A stretch of 64,000 nucleotides of DNA from Plotosus lineatus (GCA_024760905.1 CM045745.1:14903782-14967781), one strand, 5' to 3'. Shown: positions 23,260-35,770, counted from the first letter of the stretch. Notes: generated by a model from the letters alone, not told the origin. Numbers and translations are program-made.

Positions 23260-23662
23260 GATCTCTCGCTCCAGATCTCTCTCCAGATCTCTCTCTCTCT
23301 CTCCTTGGCTTGTGCATGTGTAATCAGTTTTCTTGCTGCTGATGGGGCAGGAACTACAAAATGCATTAACGCAGATTAACTTCTTGTGCTTAAGACACTG
23401 AAATAGAGCACAGAATAGACAGTGCTGTGCTTTTAATTGCATTAATAAGGGAATATGTTTAAACCACACACAACAGAAGAATTATCTTGTAAAATGGAAT
23501 AAAATATTCATGCACGTCTATAAAATTTGAACAAAAAAATACATGATGCATTTTGAAAACAAATTCATATGAGGCTTCTTTCTTTAATATTTCCCTTCAG
23601 TCTGCAAAATCTTGGGAGTGTTTTGCACTAATGGAAAAACATCTTGTTGTTAGTGGGCTCGC

Positions 23663-23747
<85 letters not shown>

Positions 23748-24290
23748 CTCAGCTTTCTGTGTCTCTGTTTCTAACTGGTAATGGTGGTGGATACATCAAG
23801 AATTAATTCTCAGTATCAATAGGGCGTTGGCACCATAAATCAGAATATGTAGGGGCACATAATCATACTTTTAAGTGATAAGTGTTAAGCTTGGTTGCTA
23901 TCATGTTTTTGCGTAAAATCTGTATTTTCTGTAAGGTAAGTTATATGCTGGTATGCCTGTGTAAATGTTTTTCAAAGATGCTTTATTAAGATGGATCTGG
24001 TTCAGGAAATAATTTGTTATAATTTAATCCATGTAATAGCAGTTGCCTCAATCAACATTGCTTAGGGATTCTGTTCCTTTTGAATTTTTCAAAACCCCTA
24101 TGAAGTGATTTAAATGATGAGCCAGGATCAAACATCAGTGTTCTACTGTAAACTTGATTACATTTCAGTTGTTGTTGTTTTATCAACATCAAGGCTCAGA
24201 TCATATATCACCATATTTCACTGTCATGATAATTGGCTTGATGGTTCCATCTTCTGTTTGGGACACATCCATAATGATCCATATTGACAT
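23063..24290. other. Intergenic DNA with CT/CA microsatellites
   Basis: (CT)n at 23205-23306 and (CT)n(CA)n at 23662-23750. No gene recognised. Confidence 0.55.
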
Positions 24291-24297
24291 ATCTTTA

Positions 24298-24385
24298 GGA
24301 GATAGACTGATGGATGGATGGACAGACAGTGAGACAGACAGACAGACGGATGGGTGGATGGATGGATGGATGGATGGATGGATGC
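24298..24385. repeat. (GGAT)n / (GACA)n microsatellite
   Basis: Mixed tetranucleotide array: ggatggatgg, gacagacagac and again gatggatggatgg. Confidence 0.9.
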
Positions 24386-24639
24386 TTACTTCATTACTCC
24401 CAAATGGAAATTAATTTTAAACCTGTTAACACATTAAAATAAAACATCTTCTATTTATTTTCATTAGCCATCCATCACAATCATATTCAGATTCAGCAGT
24501 TTCTTTGGTTACACTACTGAGGGGTATACTGACAGTCATTAAAAACTCTGAAGGAGACGTTTCTGTACATCTGCACTTGTAGGGGGGGTTTGGAGTACAG
24601 TATACCCTGTGGCTTTATGGATGATAGAACTTGGGCACT

Positions 24640-25262
24640 TGAGAAATCAGAATACTTTATTGATTCTGGAGAAAATTGTGGACACACACTTGCTCCATAC
24701 AAGTAAGAGTGAGACAAAGATAAATCTCCATGAAGAAAATGACAAATATTTATATATACAAATATTCAAATGGAATCTACATATATAATGTACAAGAATC
24801 TACTGTATATGTAAGTCGGAAATTAGAAGGTACTAATATGTATATAAACAGATACAGAATGAAACCTGTCTGTGAGTGATATGTACAGTGTTATCAATAT
24901 GATAAACAGTAGAATGTAAGTGTAGTGCAAAATGTAAATGTATTACAGTGGATATTGTTGTTATATGGAGGAGATTTCCAGTTTAATGACCACACGTAGG
25001 AATGATTTCTTGTATCACTCAGTAGAGCATTTCGGTGGTATCAGTCTCACACTGAACATGCTCATGTGACTGATCAGCAGGTAGTGAAGTGGGTGGGATG
25101 TATTGTTCAATACTGTCTTTATTCTGGACAACATTCACCTCTCCGAAATACAAAGAGTCCAGTTCCATCCCAGCAACGTTACCGACCTTGTGGATCAGTT
25201 TGTTCAGTCTGTTTAGGTCTGCAGCCCTCAGATGATATGTGACCCCATGGAACATGTTTTTT
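24640..25262 (-). pseudogene. LINE 3' end fragment, Rex1/CR1-like (tentative)
   Basis: On the minus strand at 25255-25019 the frame LNRLNKLIHKVGNVAGMELD resembles the C-terminal tail of Rex1-like fish LINEs. The stretch to the left contains actttattgattctggagaa, the usual 3'-UTR signature of such elements. A related 3'-UTR fragment is at 48179-48480. Assigned from memory of the family; moderate to low confidence. Confidence 0.4.
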
Positions 25263-25302
25263 TGTCATATCAGAATAAAGTGTAATTGCAGATCCACTAC
25301 AG

Positions 25303-25341
<39 letters not shown>

Positions 25342-25431
25342 ATGGGCACATGCGCACATGCAGCACATAGAGGTCGATATGAAGTGCAGCAAACAAACCC
25401 TCATGAGGTATTAACAGGGTTAAAAAGAAAA

Positions 25432-25470
<39 letters not shown>

Positions 25471-26460
25471 AAAACAAACAAAAGTCACCAAAAACTACGG
25501 TGAGGAAATTTGATGAAACGAATGTAGCGCTTGGTTTCACTGTGACTACAGTAGGAGATGAGGAATGACTGGTGTATTTATTGGGTCTTAAAGCGTTGGC
25601 AGCGGACAGCAAGAAGCCAAATAAATTAAGGCTTAAAGCCTGAGCAGGAACTGAGAGTTGCAGTGTCATGCTTCACACCCTGCTTCAAAAAGCTGTGCAC
25701 TGCAAAATGTGCTCATTGTAGCCATTAATCCTGACCTCCTCATTCTGATTTTAAAAAAGCACAAATTGTTTTATTCATTTTTGTTTTATAGGTTCGAGTG
25801 TTTTATATATGTATTATATTTTATTTATATATATTGCGCCACAGAGTTAATGTTTCTGAGCAATTTATATTTATTATTATAATTTATTTTATTTTATTTT
25901 TCAGTAACAAATTCAAGTTCCTTTTATTGTCAATTCTTCTACAAGAAAGCAATTGCAGAGAATCGAGATTTTGTTTTGTCTCAAAACATGGTGCATGAAT
26001 GAATGAATGAATGAATGAATGAATGAATGAAGTTTAACAGCACTTTCAACACATATAGTGTGTTATATTGTGCCAAACATGGTTATTTAATATTAAGTAC
26101 AATGACTACGAGTTCAATTTCAAATCGCAAACGATTAGTGAAGCTAAGGTAAACCAAATCATTTTCTTCGAACAATCGATTTTCGCGTAAAACCCAATCG
26201 AAAGATGAAAAGGTAATATTAATTAAAAAACAAGTCTGGCTAAGGATGTGCATTCCTATACATTTCCAACCAACATTAAAAGTCTGTTGTTATTTAGGCG
26301 GAATTGCAGCACTCTGGCAATAGAATTCATGCTAGCTACACCACAAATTCAAAATTTATAAAACATTTCAATATATTTTAAAAACTGAAGCATTACTGAA
26401 GCATTAAATGTAATAAAAAAGATTATGGAAGTTGTTAACGTTAAAATGCTGGTACTGAGT
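25263..26460. other. Intergenic DNA with simple repeats
   Basis: T-run 25308-25339, (GA)n 25436-25468, (GAAT)n 25996-26030. Nothing else recognised. Confidence 0.55.
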
Positions 26461-26834
26461 CTCAGCAAAATCTGTGCTTTCTTTTCTTTTCGTTTTTTTC
26501 CCATTCTCAAGAGTCGCCACAGCGAATCATCTGATTCGCACATTTGATTTGGCAGAGGTTTTTACGTCGGATGCCCTTCCTGTCACAACCCTTTTAGCAA
26601 GGGACAGAAACACGCTGACGGCTTTGCAGCTACTCTTTACGAAAGTCAGCAATGGTTCTTTTACATGCCTCTCACCATAGACAGTGAGAGACATGTCCCG
26701 CCTTTGATAACCCAGTTAGCTGCACTGGGGGGGACAGTGACAACCCTGTGGGGACTCGAACCCCCAACCTTAGGATCAGCGATCCTGTGCCCTATACCAC
26801 TAGACCACCACTGCCCTCTCAGCAAAATCTGTGC
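26461..26834 (-). mobile_element. SINE family A with RTE-derived tail and 17-bp TSD
   Basis: Minus-oriented insertion 26478-26817 between two identical copies of ctcagcaaaatctgtgc (26461-26477 and 26818-26834). The right end carries the tRNA-like head (tagtggtatagggcacagga in complement). The left end carries cattctcaagagtcgccaca, matching the 3' end of the local RTE LINE (compare 52020-52040). It is inserted into the RNase H LINE fragment. Confidence 0.9.
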
Positions 26835-27434
26835 AATCTATTAAAATGTGCTTGACAGTCAGGGGGACTGAACAAGTGTCACATACAGGCGCAGGCTCAA
26901 CTTTCAATAAATAGCTGTGTGTGTGATGTAAGTGTGGCCAATACGAGTCCTGGCCAACACTACTTCTTCTCTTCTACTAGTTCTACTTGAATAAGGATAT
27001 AAACATTTTACACTGGGTTTTATGAGATGAAGTTTATTGTTAGTCTCTTCATCCCACTGGCTCTGCCACCAACTAAAAACAAAATTATTTACACGACACT
27101 TTCCGTCAGTATAGGGGACCTTGTTCTCAGAAACACGATGATTAAGCGCTTCCTTGGTTAGTTTATCGGCCTTTTCATTACCTTTGATGCCAACATGACT
27201 GGGGCACCAAGCAAACACTATGTTTTTTCCACCCTCAATGAGATCATGACACCTTTGTAGAATCATTAAAAATGTAGGGTTATCAAAATCATTACCCTGT
27301 AAGGCAGTTACGCTAGACAAAGAATCTGAGAAAATAATAAAATCTTTTCCATCATAAGAAGCCACAATATCAAGTGCATGCAAGCTCAAATCATGATGCA
27401 AAAATACAAAAAAAAAAAAACTGACCAATATCAA
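26835..27434 (-). pseudogene. RNase H domain of an I/jockey-type LINE
   Basis: The minus-strand frame contains IIFSDSLSSVTALQ (catalytic Asp), FAWCPSHVGIKGNEKADKL (typical LINE RNase H) and REEVVLARTRIGHTYITH. After a frameshift near 26905 it continues VCDTCSVPLTVKHILIDC, the Cys/His-rich end. This is the 3' part of a non-LTR retrotransposon with its own RNase H (I or Nimb-like clade). The RT is absent (5' truncation at an A-run at 27409-27420) and the SINE at 26478 truncates or interrupts the other end. Confidence 0.75.
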
Positions 27435-29220
27435 ATACAGATGTACACAGTAGCAGACAACAAACTAAGGGAACTGGAGAGTTCAGTTTGCCGACAAACT
27501 GATGGATAGAGCTGTCCAGTCACTCAAATAGCAGTCATGATTTAATTTTTTGTTGAATTTCAGGCAAATTGATGCATTTGAATATTTTCTGTTATAGAAT
27601 AAAAACAATACGAATAAAGTTTTTGTTTTCTTTAATGTTAATAAGGATATAACATTGTGCAGAGGTACTGAATTTTATAGACAAATGATACTGTTTATTG
27701 TCACAGTAGAGAATGGGGTCACTAAATGTTTTCTTCTTCCAAGGGGGAAGTAACAAAATAATTGAGAAGCACTGAGTTACAGTGAGGTAGCAAGGCATAT
27801 GGACTTTATACAATCCACCATAATAAAACTGATTGACAACCATAACATGACAGGACCAGTTCATGAGAGGTCACGTCCAGGGAAAGAGAGAGTGATAATT
27901 CCCAAACAGAATTGTTACAACTCATTTGCAGGCCAATTTTCACTGTGCTGTACCACAGCGGTGGCTTATATCACCACAAATCAGCACCTTCTTCAACGCA
28001 AACAGAGGCCATACCGGATACTGACTGTTGTGACTTTCATTTTGGCACATGACATTTTGAGTTTTTTGTTTTTCATATGCATAATTTATTCTTGTCTCTT
28101 TTGTTTTTTGTTTTTTGTTTTGCCAACATGCTAAACAAAATATTCATATTATAAAAATTCCATTTTGGGTACCAGAATGAAAGCTACGGTCTTAAAGTTT
28201 TTAATGACTATCAGTGTATTCATTATGCATCTCTGGTTTGGTGTATGTCCCTGAATTGAGTGGTCCCCTTGAAATTCTGTCTCAATGATTATTCTCTGAC
28301 ATCCACCTCACCCTTGTTGCATAATTGTTCAATATTTTGAGGTAGCAAGCCAATCACATCATGCCATTCCCAAGTAGGATATGCAAAATGTAAAAACATA
28401 TATTATTCAAATATACAGTATTTTCAGTCACTGAGTTCATAGTGTTCCACTTTATAGATTTCCTCTAAAATCTTACCTTTATAGATTATAATCATATCAT
28501 AATGGTAACAGTTAAATATATAAATAAGGTATATGATTTGTAATATAGTTTGTGTTTATACATATTTACAACGAGTAAAGAAAATAATCACACATATTGC
28601 ACACCATGAACAACTCGCTAATCCGTCACAGAGCTGATGAAAGTCCCTCCTCTTTGCTTGGGAACCTGCATGACCCTGTTAGGGTTTATTTTACCATGAT
28701 CTAATGACTCTACATTATCCTTCTTATGAACTTTGGGATTGACAAGGTGACAAACCTCTGTTCCTCATTTTGGAATGACCAATCAGTTTCTGTATTCTCA
28801 TCTCTTAAACTGAGGTTTTATGGATAGGAAAATTTCAAGATGATATGAAGTGTGCTTTATAAAAAATCAGATGACCACTTTTACAGCTTCAGGCAATTCC
28901 AATTATGCAGGCAACTGGGATGTAGGATTAATTAAAAAATAATATAATAATAATAATAATATAAAAACAAAGTACTGTATGTTTGTACTGCTTATTCATT
29001 GTAGTTTCAAACAGCAAATACACAATTAAAAAGATTTAGAAGTAGGGGCTCTTTTAAATAAAATTAAGTTTAAAAAAAAAAAAAACCCTCCAAAAATAAT
29101 TTGATTTTGTATCAGAATGCTTTTAAATAGTTGGCTATTGCATTATGAGATGACCATGAATATGGCAATTCATGTTAAAGAAAGAAAAGAATAACCAGAT
29201 TGTATATCCTAATTCATTTG
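27435..29220. other. AT-rich intergenic DNA, nothing recognised
   Basis: Short AT-rich ORFs only. No gene, RNA or known repeat family recognised. Confidence 0.5.
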
Positions 29221-29405
29221 TTGCAGAAACTGCTTGTTAATGATATGCAAATCGATACTGAAATATCGATACCGCCAATACCAGATCTCTGTGCTCGATA
29301 TTTGATTCTCAGACCAAAATATCAATACTTTTGATACTTGAGTCATTTGAGGTAATACATATCATTAATGGAAACACAGTGGAAAGTAATTAATCTATTG
29401 AGATC

Positions 29406-29702
29406 TTGGTTAAATGGCATGCGGTTGGTGGGAACTACTTTTTCTTCCGCCAGGGTAAGTACGTGATGCACTCACTCAGTATTGCAGAGTGTAAACTCTG
29501 TTGTGTGTGGAGCTGTTTGAGTTCCAGAAACAGCCAAAGCATAATTTGTGATGCCTGTAAGAAAACAATAAGGAGTTGTGGCAACACAACAAACCTTGTG
29601 AAACACCACAACATAATACGAGGCATTTATGGTGAAGTGGACAGAAAAGGAGAGCACAGTGTCAGATGCCTTTTTGGTAGGGCAAGACAGGCCTCTCTGT
29701 AG
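29406..29702 (+). pseudogene. BED zinc-finger remnant of a hAT transposase (tentative)
   Basis: The frame has VWSCLSSRNSQSIICDACKK followed by NTTNLVKHHNIIRG. It resembles a BED finger (CxxC, then TSNLxxH...H) from the N-terminus of hAT transposases. No catalytic domain follows. Sequence near 29240-29340 and 30755-30865 has the atcgatac / tatcggatc style of hAT ends. Confidence 0.4.
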
Positions 29703-29812
29703 GAGTCCTTCAGTGCTGCAGGCAGGCGGTATCCAGGTTCCGAAGGAGAAAATGTGGAGTTTTAAGTGGCGCTAAGCATTTTTGTGGTTGGAGTTGTTCA
29801 AATGAATAAATC

Positions 29813-30178
29813 TTCTTCTTTTCCTTTCGGTTGTTCCCTTTCAGGGGTCGCCACAGCGAATCATCTGCCTCCATCTTCATTGAAGTCCTATGAATGATTT
29901 GCATAATCGATTTGGCATAGGTTTTTATGTCGGATGCCTTTCCTGACACAATCTTTTAGCAAGGTACAGAAACACACTGATGGCTATGCTGCCTACTTTT
30001 GTTGAAAGTCAGCAATAGTTCTTTTACATGCCTCGCACCATAGACAGTGAGAGACATGGCCGACCTTTGATAACCCAGTTAGCTACACTGGGGGGGGGGG
30101 GGCAGTGACAACCTTGTGGAGCGTGGGACTTGAACCCCTAACCCTAGGATCAGCGATCCAGCACCTTTTACCACTGAC
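29813..30178 (-). mobile_element. SINE family A with RTE-derived tail
   Basis: Minus-oriented. 3' end cttcttcttttcctttcggt / ggggtcgccacagcgaatca equals the RTE LINE 3' terminus; body gtcggatgcctttcctgaca; head region accctaggatcagcgatcca. Same architecture as 26478-26817. Confidence 0.85.
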
Positions 30179-30337
30179 ATGTGGACTTCAGTGTCCTCAA
30201 AGTACTTCTGGGTTTAAAAAGGATAAATAATTAAATTACTTTGTTTTGTTTTGTTTTTATGAAGCAATGATTTGAAATACACTACTTTTTTTAGATTGTA
30301 TATGTAAACATTTCCTTAAAAAAATTACTATTTAATG

Positions 30338-30670
30338 GGGGCGGCACGTGGCGTAGTGATTAGCACGTCCGCCTCACAGCAAGAAGGCCTGGGTTCGTTT
30401 CCCGGCCTGGGCGTTTCTGTGTGGAGTTTGCATGTTCTCCCCGTGCTTGCGTGGGTTTCCTCTGGGTGCTCCGGTTTCCTCCCACAATCCAAAGACATGC
30501 ACAGTAGGTTAATTGGCTGTTCTAAATTGCCCGTAGGTTCGCATTGTGCAGAAGGCAATGGCAAACCACTGCACTAATCCTGCCAAGAAAACCGCCATGA
30601 AGATGATAACCAGGGCATTATCCTTCATGGCGGGTCGCCAATGGTCGTCCTACGACTCAGGCACTAGATA
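30338..30670 (+). mobile_element. Family B repeat with a different 3' tail
   Basis: Clean head and middle (ggcggcacgtggcgtagtga to attgcccgtaggttc), then a switch at about 30546 to agaaggcaatggcaaaccac and ccatgaagatgataaccagg, not seen in other B copies in the window. Confidence 0.75.
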
Positions 30671-30754
30671 GATATATATTTAATGGGGTGTCCCAATTTT
30701 TTTCACAATTATGAAATATGTACATCATTTTTTAGATTTATCAGACACATAAGG

Positions 30755-30865
30755 TGTATTTGCAAAAGGCATCGGATCGGTATTGGCTGATACCAGCCCT
30801 GAATTCTACTCAGTATCGGATCAGAAACGAAATTGATGGTATCGAACATCACTACTACTGCTTGT
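30755..30865 (-). mobile_element. hAT-like end (tentative)
   Basis: gcatcggatcggtattggct, actcagtatcggatcag and gatggtatcgaacatc are the alternating GTATCGG sequences found at ends of some fish hAT elements. It may pair with 29240-29340. Confidence 0.35.
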
Positions 30866-30899
30866 TCCCCATGTGAAGTACAGTACATGGAAATGAGAA

Positions 30900-31236
30900 C
30901 TGGGTGTTTTTTCTCGCGAGAATTCATTTCTCGTTTTTGTGGTCAGTCTCCCCCTATCGACACAGCAGTGTAGTACAGTACTATCAAGTGTTATAGCCGT
31001 CAGTCGTATTTTCTGCGCGAGAGGCGACATCAAGCGTTTAAAAGGGCCGAGGCTGTAATTCTGACAGGCGAGGCAGTGATTCTCTGTGCTGTGCGTCCTC
31101 ACTGCCTCTGCTCTCCTCTACACCCACTCTCATCAGCACGGCCATCATTCCGGCTTGTTCTGCCCAAGGACACAAGACCGAGAGAAAAGGAGGGGAAGCG
31201 GAAAGACCCAAACCGACTCACAAGGCTGGAGTCTGC
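30900..31236 (+). promoter_or_regulatory. CpG-rich promoter candidate for ache
   Basis: A palindromic TCTCGCGAGA element (30912-30921, the motif bound by BANP/ZBTB33-type factors at CpG-island promoters), a TATA-like tttaaaag at 31037-31044, and raised CpG density to about 31450 in an otherwise AT-rich, CpG-poor region. A strong plus-strand donor (ctgcag|gtacgg) lies at 31238/31239. Assignment to ache rests on position and on vertebrate ache genes having a non-coding first exon. Confidence 0.45.
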
Positions 31237-31238
31237 AG
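31070..31238 (+). other. Putative non-coding exon 1 of ache
   Basis: GC-rich stretch downstream of the TATA-like box, ending in gtctgcag|gtacggtg. It would splice over about 11.7 kb to the acceptor cttccacag at 42936. The start is a guess from TATA spacing. Inference only. Confidence 0.35.
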
Positions 31239-31449
31239 GTACGGTGAATTCAACTGCTTCAACCTCTCGGTTCAATCCGATTTCCTTTTTATAAGTTATG
31301 TGAAGCGTCCCTCTTTTAATCGAAAGTAAATCCTGCGCGTCAGCGACATGCTAAACGCAATAATATGAAGGAGCGGCGTGCGCGCGCCTGCAGTGCGTCT
31401 TCACGCGCTGTTGCTTGTGTTTTGCTGAGGTTTAAATGTATCTGCCCCC

Positions 31450-31931
31450 CCGTCCCCGTCCCCGAACCTATCAATACAGTGTAGATCCACTTTGAAAATG
31501 CTGCTCCACATGACTTCCCAAGCTTTTTATTATTGTATCTGATTTTCCATTTGTAATGAGCGCTCCCTTAATTATAATAACGCGACTTATCAGTGCCATG
31601 TGATTATACCTGTATTATTATTAATCTTATTATTAATCTTATTGCTAGTGGTATGAGTAGGCTGTTTATAGTATTGAAAAAGCTTGACATTTCTGATCAC
31701 TCTGTGTATTCAGCACTGTAGACTTAGGCTATGTGTAGCTTGTGTTTTCCTTGAAGCTAAATGGTCCATTATGATTAAACCCGACATGAGGAACTGGGTT
31801 GTGCATATGAAGAAAAAGCTCAGAAATCACGCACGAAGTCTCTGGTGGAAGTGCGCGTGCTCGGTGATTTCATTATTTTGTATAACTGGCTGAATATGTG
31901 CAAATCTAGTGTGTAGTTTCCTGCAGAGATG

Positions 31932-31969
<38 letters not shown>

Positions 31970-32870
31970 AGGCGGCTCTTGAACGCACCCCAACGCACGC
32001 GCACTGGGAGGCACTGTGCTCCAAAATTAAGTCTTGTTTACCTCAAGCACCTGTCTTTCTCATCCCTTTCCAGCCAGTCTGGTCCTGAACTGCTTAATTA
32101 GATGGGCACAAGATGCAGCTGCAAAGCCCTCCTCTGCAGAGTGCAGATTTCATGAGCTCACTGCATTCATTTATTTATTCTAGGCTCAGAATATTAGTAA
32201 AACAAACAAACATTCGTTAATTTTTTTTTAAATCATTCTAATCGGTGTTGGAGATGCTCAAAAATAAACATAACAGCCACCCCCAAGTATGTTTGTTCCA
32301 AATTTTTGAGTCAGAATGACCCACTGTTCTATAATTGATTCAGTCTGAGCAATGCTCAGGATCATTTTAACAATAGTTATATATTTCTGGCATGAAAATA
32401 TAAGCCAGCTGTGAGATGAAGCACAAAACGGAAACCTCGCAGTGAGTTGATCTGTAGGTCAGTGAACTGGAAGTCATACAAGAGAGTTTAGCTTATGTGT
32501 GATTTGTATTGGTCAAGTATTTCAGTTTCTGTACAAAAGTGCAAATAAGCATTCACTTTATTAAACAGCCAAAACAGATTAGCAAAAGTTGTGACCTCGC
32601 TGAAATAATCAGTAGTGAACAGTCACACACAAAAATGCAGAAACTCTCAAATGCCATACTACACATAAACAGGGTTCCAAAATGGAGGTTAACATGAGTA
32701 AAGCATAGAAATGCTACAGGAGCTTACTCTGTGTTGTGTACCCTTGGTTGTAGAGATAAGATTGTGGTTTTTTTTTATTTATATATATATATATATATAT
32801 AAGTATGTAATGCTGCTGAAATAGGAGTTTCTTTTAATACACCATACTATCAGAATAGTGTAGTACAGTA
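31450..32870. other. Presumed ache intron 1, little recognised
   Basis: (GA)n at 31937-31968 and a short (TA)n near 32780. No gene recognised. Confidence 0.5.
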
Positions 32871-32875
32871 GGCCT

Positions 32876-33739
32876 CCGTTATTCGCGGTGGTTGCGTTCC
32901 ACCCCTTCCTGTGGATCCTGAAAATTTGCGAATTGATGCGGTTTTAAAACCCTAGGTTTTTTTAAAAGCCTATATTAAGGTAAAGGTAAAGTCATTTGGG
33001 ATTTTTACACCCGAGCCACAGTGACTCATCGGACCAGTACTTATCCCCGGTTTCCATAGCATGAGGCAACTAGGAGTACAACTCCTCCTGGATGGGATGC
33101 TAGTCCATTGCAGGTTAACTTCCCAGTATATTTTTACTGGTACCCATTTATACTGCTGGGTGAATAGAGGCACGCTTGTGGTTAAGACCTTGCTCAGGGG
33201 TCTTAGCACAGTGGGGGCCCAACTGGGATTTGAACTTACAACCTCCCGATCATGAGTGGAGCACCCTAACAACTACACCACTAGCCCCATCGATGTATGA
33301 TATTACATGCACTAAAATATGCTTCTTAAACACATTCTATAGACAGACTTGCTCATTAATACAGTAATAATGTACCAGTAGTAACGATTAGGTGAAAACT
33401 TTTTAATTTTGTACCAGGATAATATTTATTAATGAGTAAAGCACTTGGGCTCCTTACCAGAAGGTAGCGAAGATGCAGGGCGTTTGAGTGGCATGACAGG
33501 GCTTAAATAATCATTAAAAACACACTGAAAAAAGTGAATACTGCACACAATTCAAGCAATTGAGAAAAGAAATGAGGGAAAAAAAGAGGCGTACATATCA
33601 TCTGCAACCAATCAGCAGGAAGGAGAAACAAAAGCTCTCAGCCACTGACTAAATTTGAATCACATGCCAGTAACTTCCGGGTTTGCCACGAGTATGTGGA
33701 GCCGTGACAGCCGAACCACGAATGGGCAAGCGCTTACTG
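32876..33739 (+). mobile_element. Tigger-like MITE family H with nested SINE
   Basis: Termini cagtaggcctccgttattcg (TA at 32874-32875) and gggcaagcgcttactg (TA at 33740-33741). The interior from about 33390 matches 46985-47300. A minus-oriented SINE C (32978-33293) sits inside. Confidence 0.75.
32978..33293 (-). mobile_element. SINE family C, nested in MITE H
   Basis: Starts with aaggtaaaggtaaag (complement of the TTACC tail), then aggagtacaactcctcctgg, and ends at the head aactacaccactagcccc. Confidence 0.85.
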
Positions 33740-33741
33740 TA

Positions 33742-34321
33742 TGCCATACGATGTCATGCTAGCTATATATCTTATTGTTATAATATTGTTCCTTTTGTGG
33801 TATAGAAGCATGAGGGTTATTTTAAAATAAGTTTAAATGATTGTGTGTAGAGATGATACAATGGACAGTATGGCAACCACACACTAAGTTATTCTTGTGG
33901 TGGTAAACAGCAGCAGTTGAAGTAATATTTTAGTGAAAGAGTAAAACACAAAGTACAAGTACCTCATAATGAATGGTTTTTTAAAAAAAAAGTTTATAAA
34001 TTTACATGACTGTGTAGCCTACCATTAATTTTTCTCTGACTTTTCTACCTTTTCTATGCCAGATAACTACAAATTGCATTCGATCAACAAGCTATAAGTA
34101 TCCTAAAGTGATTAGCATTATACTTGGTCCGCTGCTGTGCAAGTGTTTATTTTAGAAGAATGGAGACAGAATGAGCAGGGAAGGAGTATGTAAAAATATG
34201 ACAGTGCGTATTACAACATGTAATCCCAGGCTGACAGTGAATCCCCCTGTGAACTTCACACACAGATTCCAGGGTCTAATTTGAGCCGTTCTCCCATGTC
34301 CTTCCCCATGCTTATCTCCCC

Positions 34322-34362
<41 letters not shown>

Positions 34363-34750
34363 CCCCATCCCACCCCTACTCCTGTCTCTGGCTAGCAGCT
34401 GTTCTTTTGGATATTAATAAGTCCATTGAGACACACCGCAACCCTAGTAGGATTAAGCAGTTTGGAAAATGTGTGAGTGAGAGATGAATGAGTAATTTAG
34501 TTGTAATCAGCGGCCCTATTTAGACCAACCTCAAAATGATTTACAATTTCCGCAGAGGGTAAACAGAAACCATCAATGAATAATAATGGTACTGAACCGT
34601 TTTCTATTAACATGATTTTATCAGACATTGTTAACCCAAAAAATACTTGTCTGATATGAGAAGTTTATCATGTATGAGAAGTTTCTGGCATGATCGCATG
34701 AAACCATGTTCTATACAGAACGGTTTCTTTTAGTGGAGACAAACTAATCT
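33742..34750. other. Presumed ache intron 1, (CA)n only
   Basis: (CA)n at 34322-34356. Nothing else recognised. Confidence 0.5.
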
Positions 34751-34814
34751 TTGTAGCATCTATTTCTCCCCTTGAATAACTTCTTCAAAGCTATGTATAT
34801 TTAAAAAAAAAAAA

Positions 34815-35206
34815 AAAAAGGCTGAACATCACTGAAAGCACACTATACCCACGGTCAAGCATGATGGTGACATCATAATACTCTGGGTCTGGTTCTATCT
34901 TCAACTGGAACCGAGGCTTTCATCAAAGTGGAAATAATTATTAGCAAGTCCAACTACCAGTCAATTTTGGAGGGGAAAAAAAGACCTTTTACACAGTGCT
35001 AAAAAACAAGACAAAGTTTACCCATCACAACAGCGACCCAAAGCATATGTACCACCAAATGAACGAAGGAGTGACTCCACCAAAAGAAGATGAAGGTTTT
35101 GGAATTCCCTATCCAGAGATCAATCTGAATCTAATTGAAAATCTGTGGGCCGACCTGAAGAGGGTCATACACAAGAGATATCCTCTCAGTCTGACCGATC
35201 TGTGAT
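34815..35206 (+). pseudogene. Degenerate Tc1 transposase C-terminal half
   Basis: Remnants in order: HDGDIIILWVW-like, THHNSDPKHMYHQ (second catalytic Asp region), then PEINLNLIENLWADLKRVIH (third acidic residue region). Several stops and frame changes. A different Tc1 lineage from 18802 and 59224. Confidence 0.65.
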
Positions 35207-35240
35207 GCTTTTTCATGGAAGGGATGGTAAAGATTGCCAA

Positions 35241-35770
35241 GTCAATATGTTACATGCAGATGGACTCCTACTCAAAAATACTGCATGCTGTCATAAATTC
35301 AAAAGGTGCTTCAAAAACATTATTTGTTTAAGTGTTTGCCCATTTTATTTATTTATTTTTTTGCTTTGCTTATTCAGGTTACTTTAAGTTTTTTTTCACC
35401 AGAAAAAAGATTTGTTTGTTTTTTAGCTGAATTATACAGGTTATAGGCCATATGAATGGTAGAATACAGTATATTTAGAAAATATTTGTTGTCTAACATT
35501 TCACATAATTAAACATAGCTTTTTAACAGAAATATATAGAATTTTTATATCCAATGTAGAGGAGTGATTCTATAATTAAGGGTACATTTCAGATCAGTCA
35601 AAAAGTGAGAAATTCACTGCTATTTGGCATAATATTCCATTTGTTTCTATAATATATTCATGGGTTGTGTCATATCCATTACTTGGCAAGCTTAAGCTCT
35701 AATGATTTTCTAAATACTCAAATCAAAATAAACACCTAGTTTATTATTTTGTCAACTGTGTTCCAGACGA
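35241..35770. other. Presumed ache intron 1, nothing recognised
   Basis: AT-rich; no feature recognised. Confidence 0.5.

Noticed and set aside
23122..23379. Ser/Leu-repeat ORFs over (CT)n
   Set aside because: Microsatellite translation; no splice or coding context.
24298..24385. CRISPR-like short direct repeats
   Set aside because: A plain tetranucleotide microsatellite without spacers, in vertebrate DNA.
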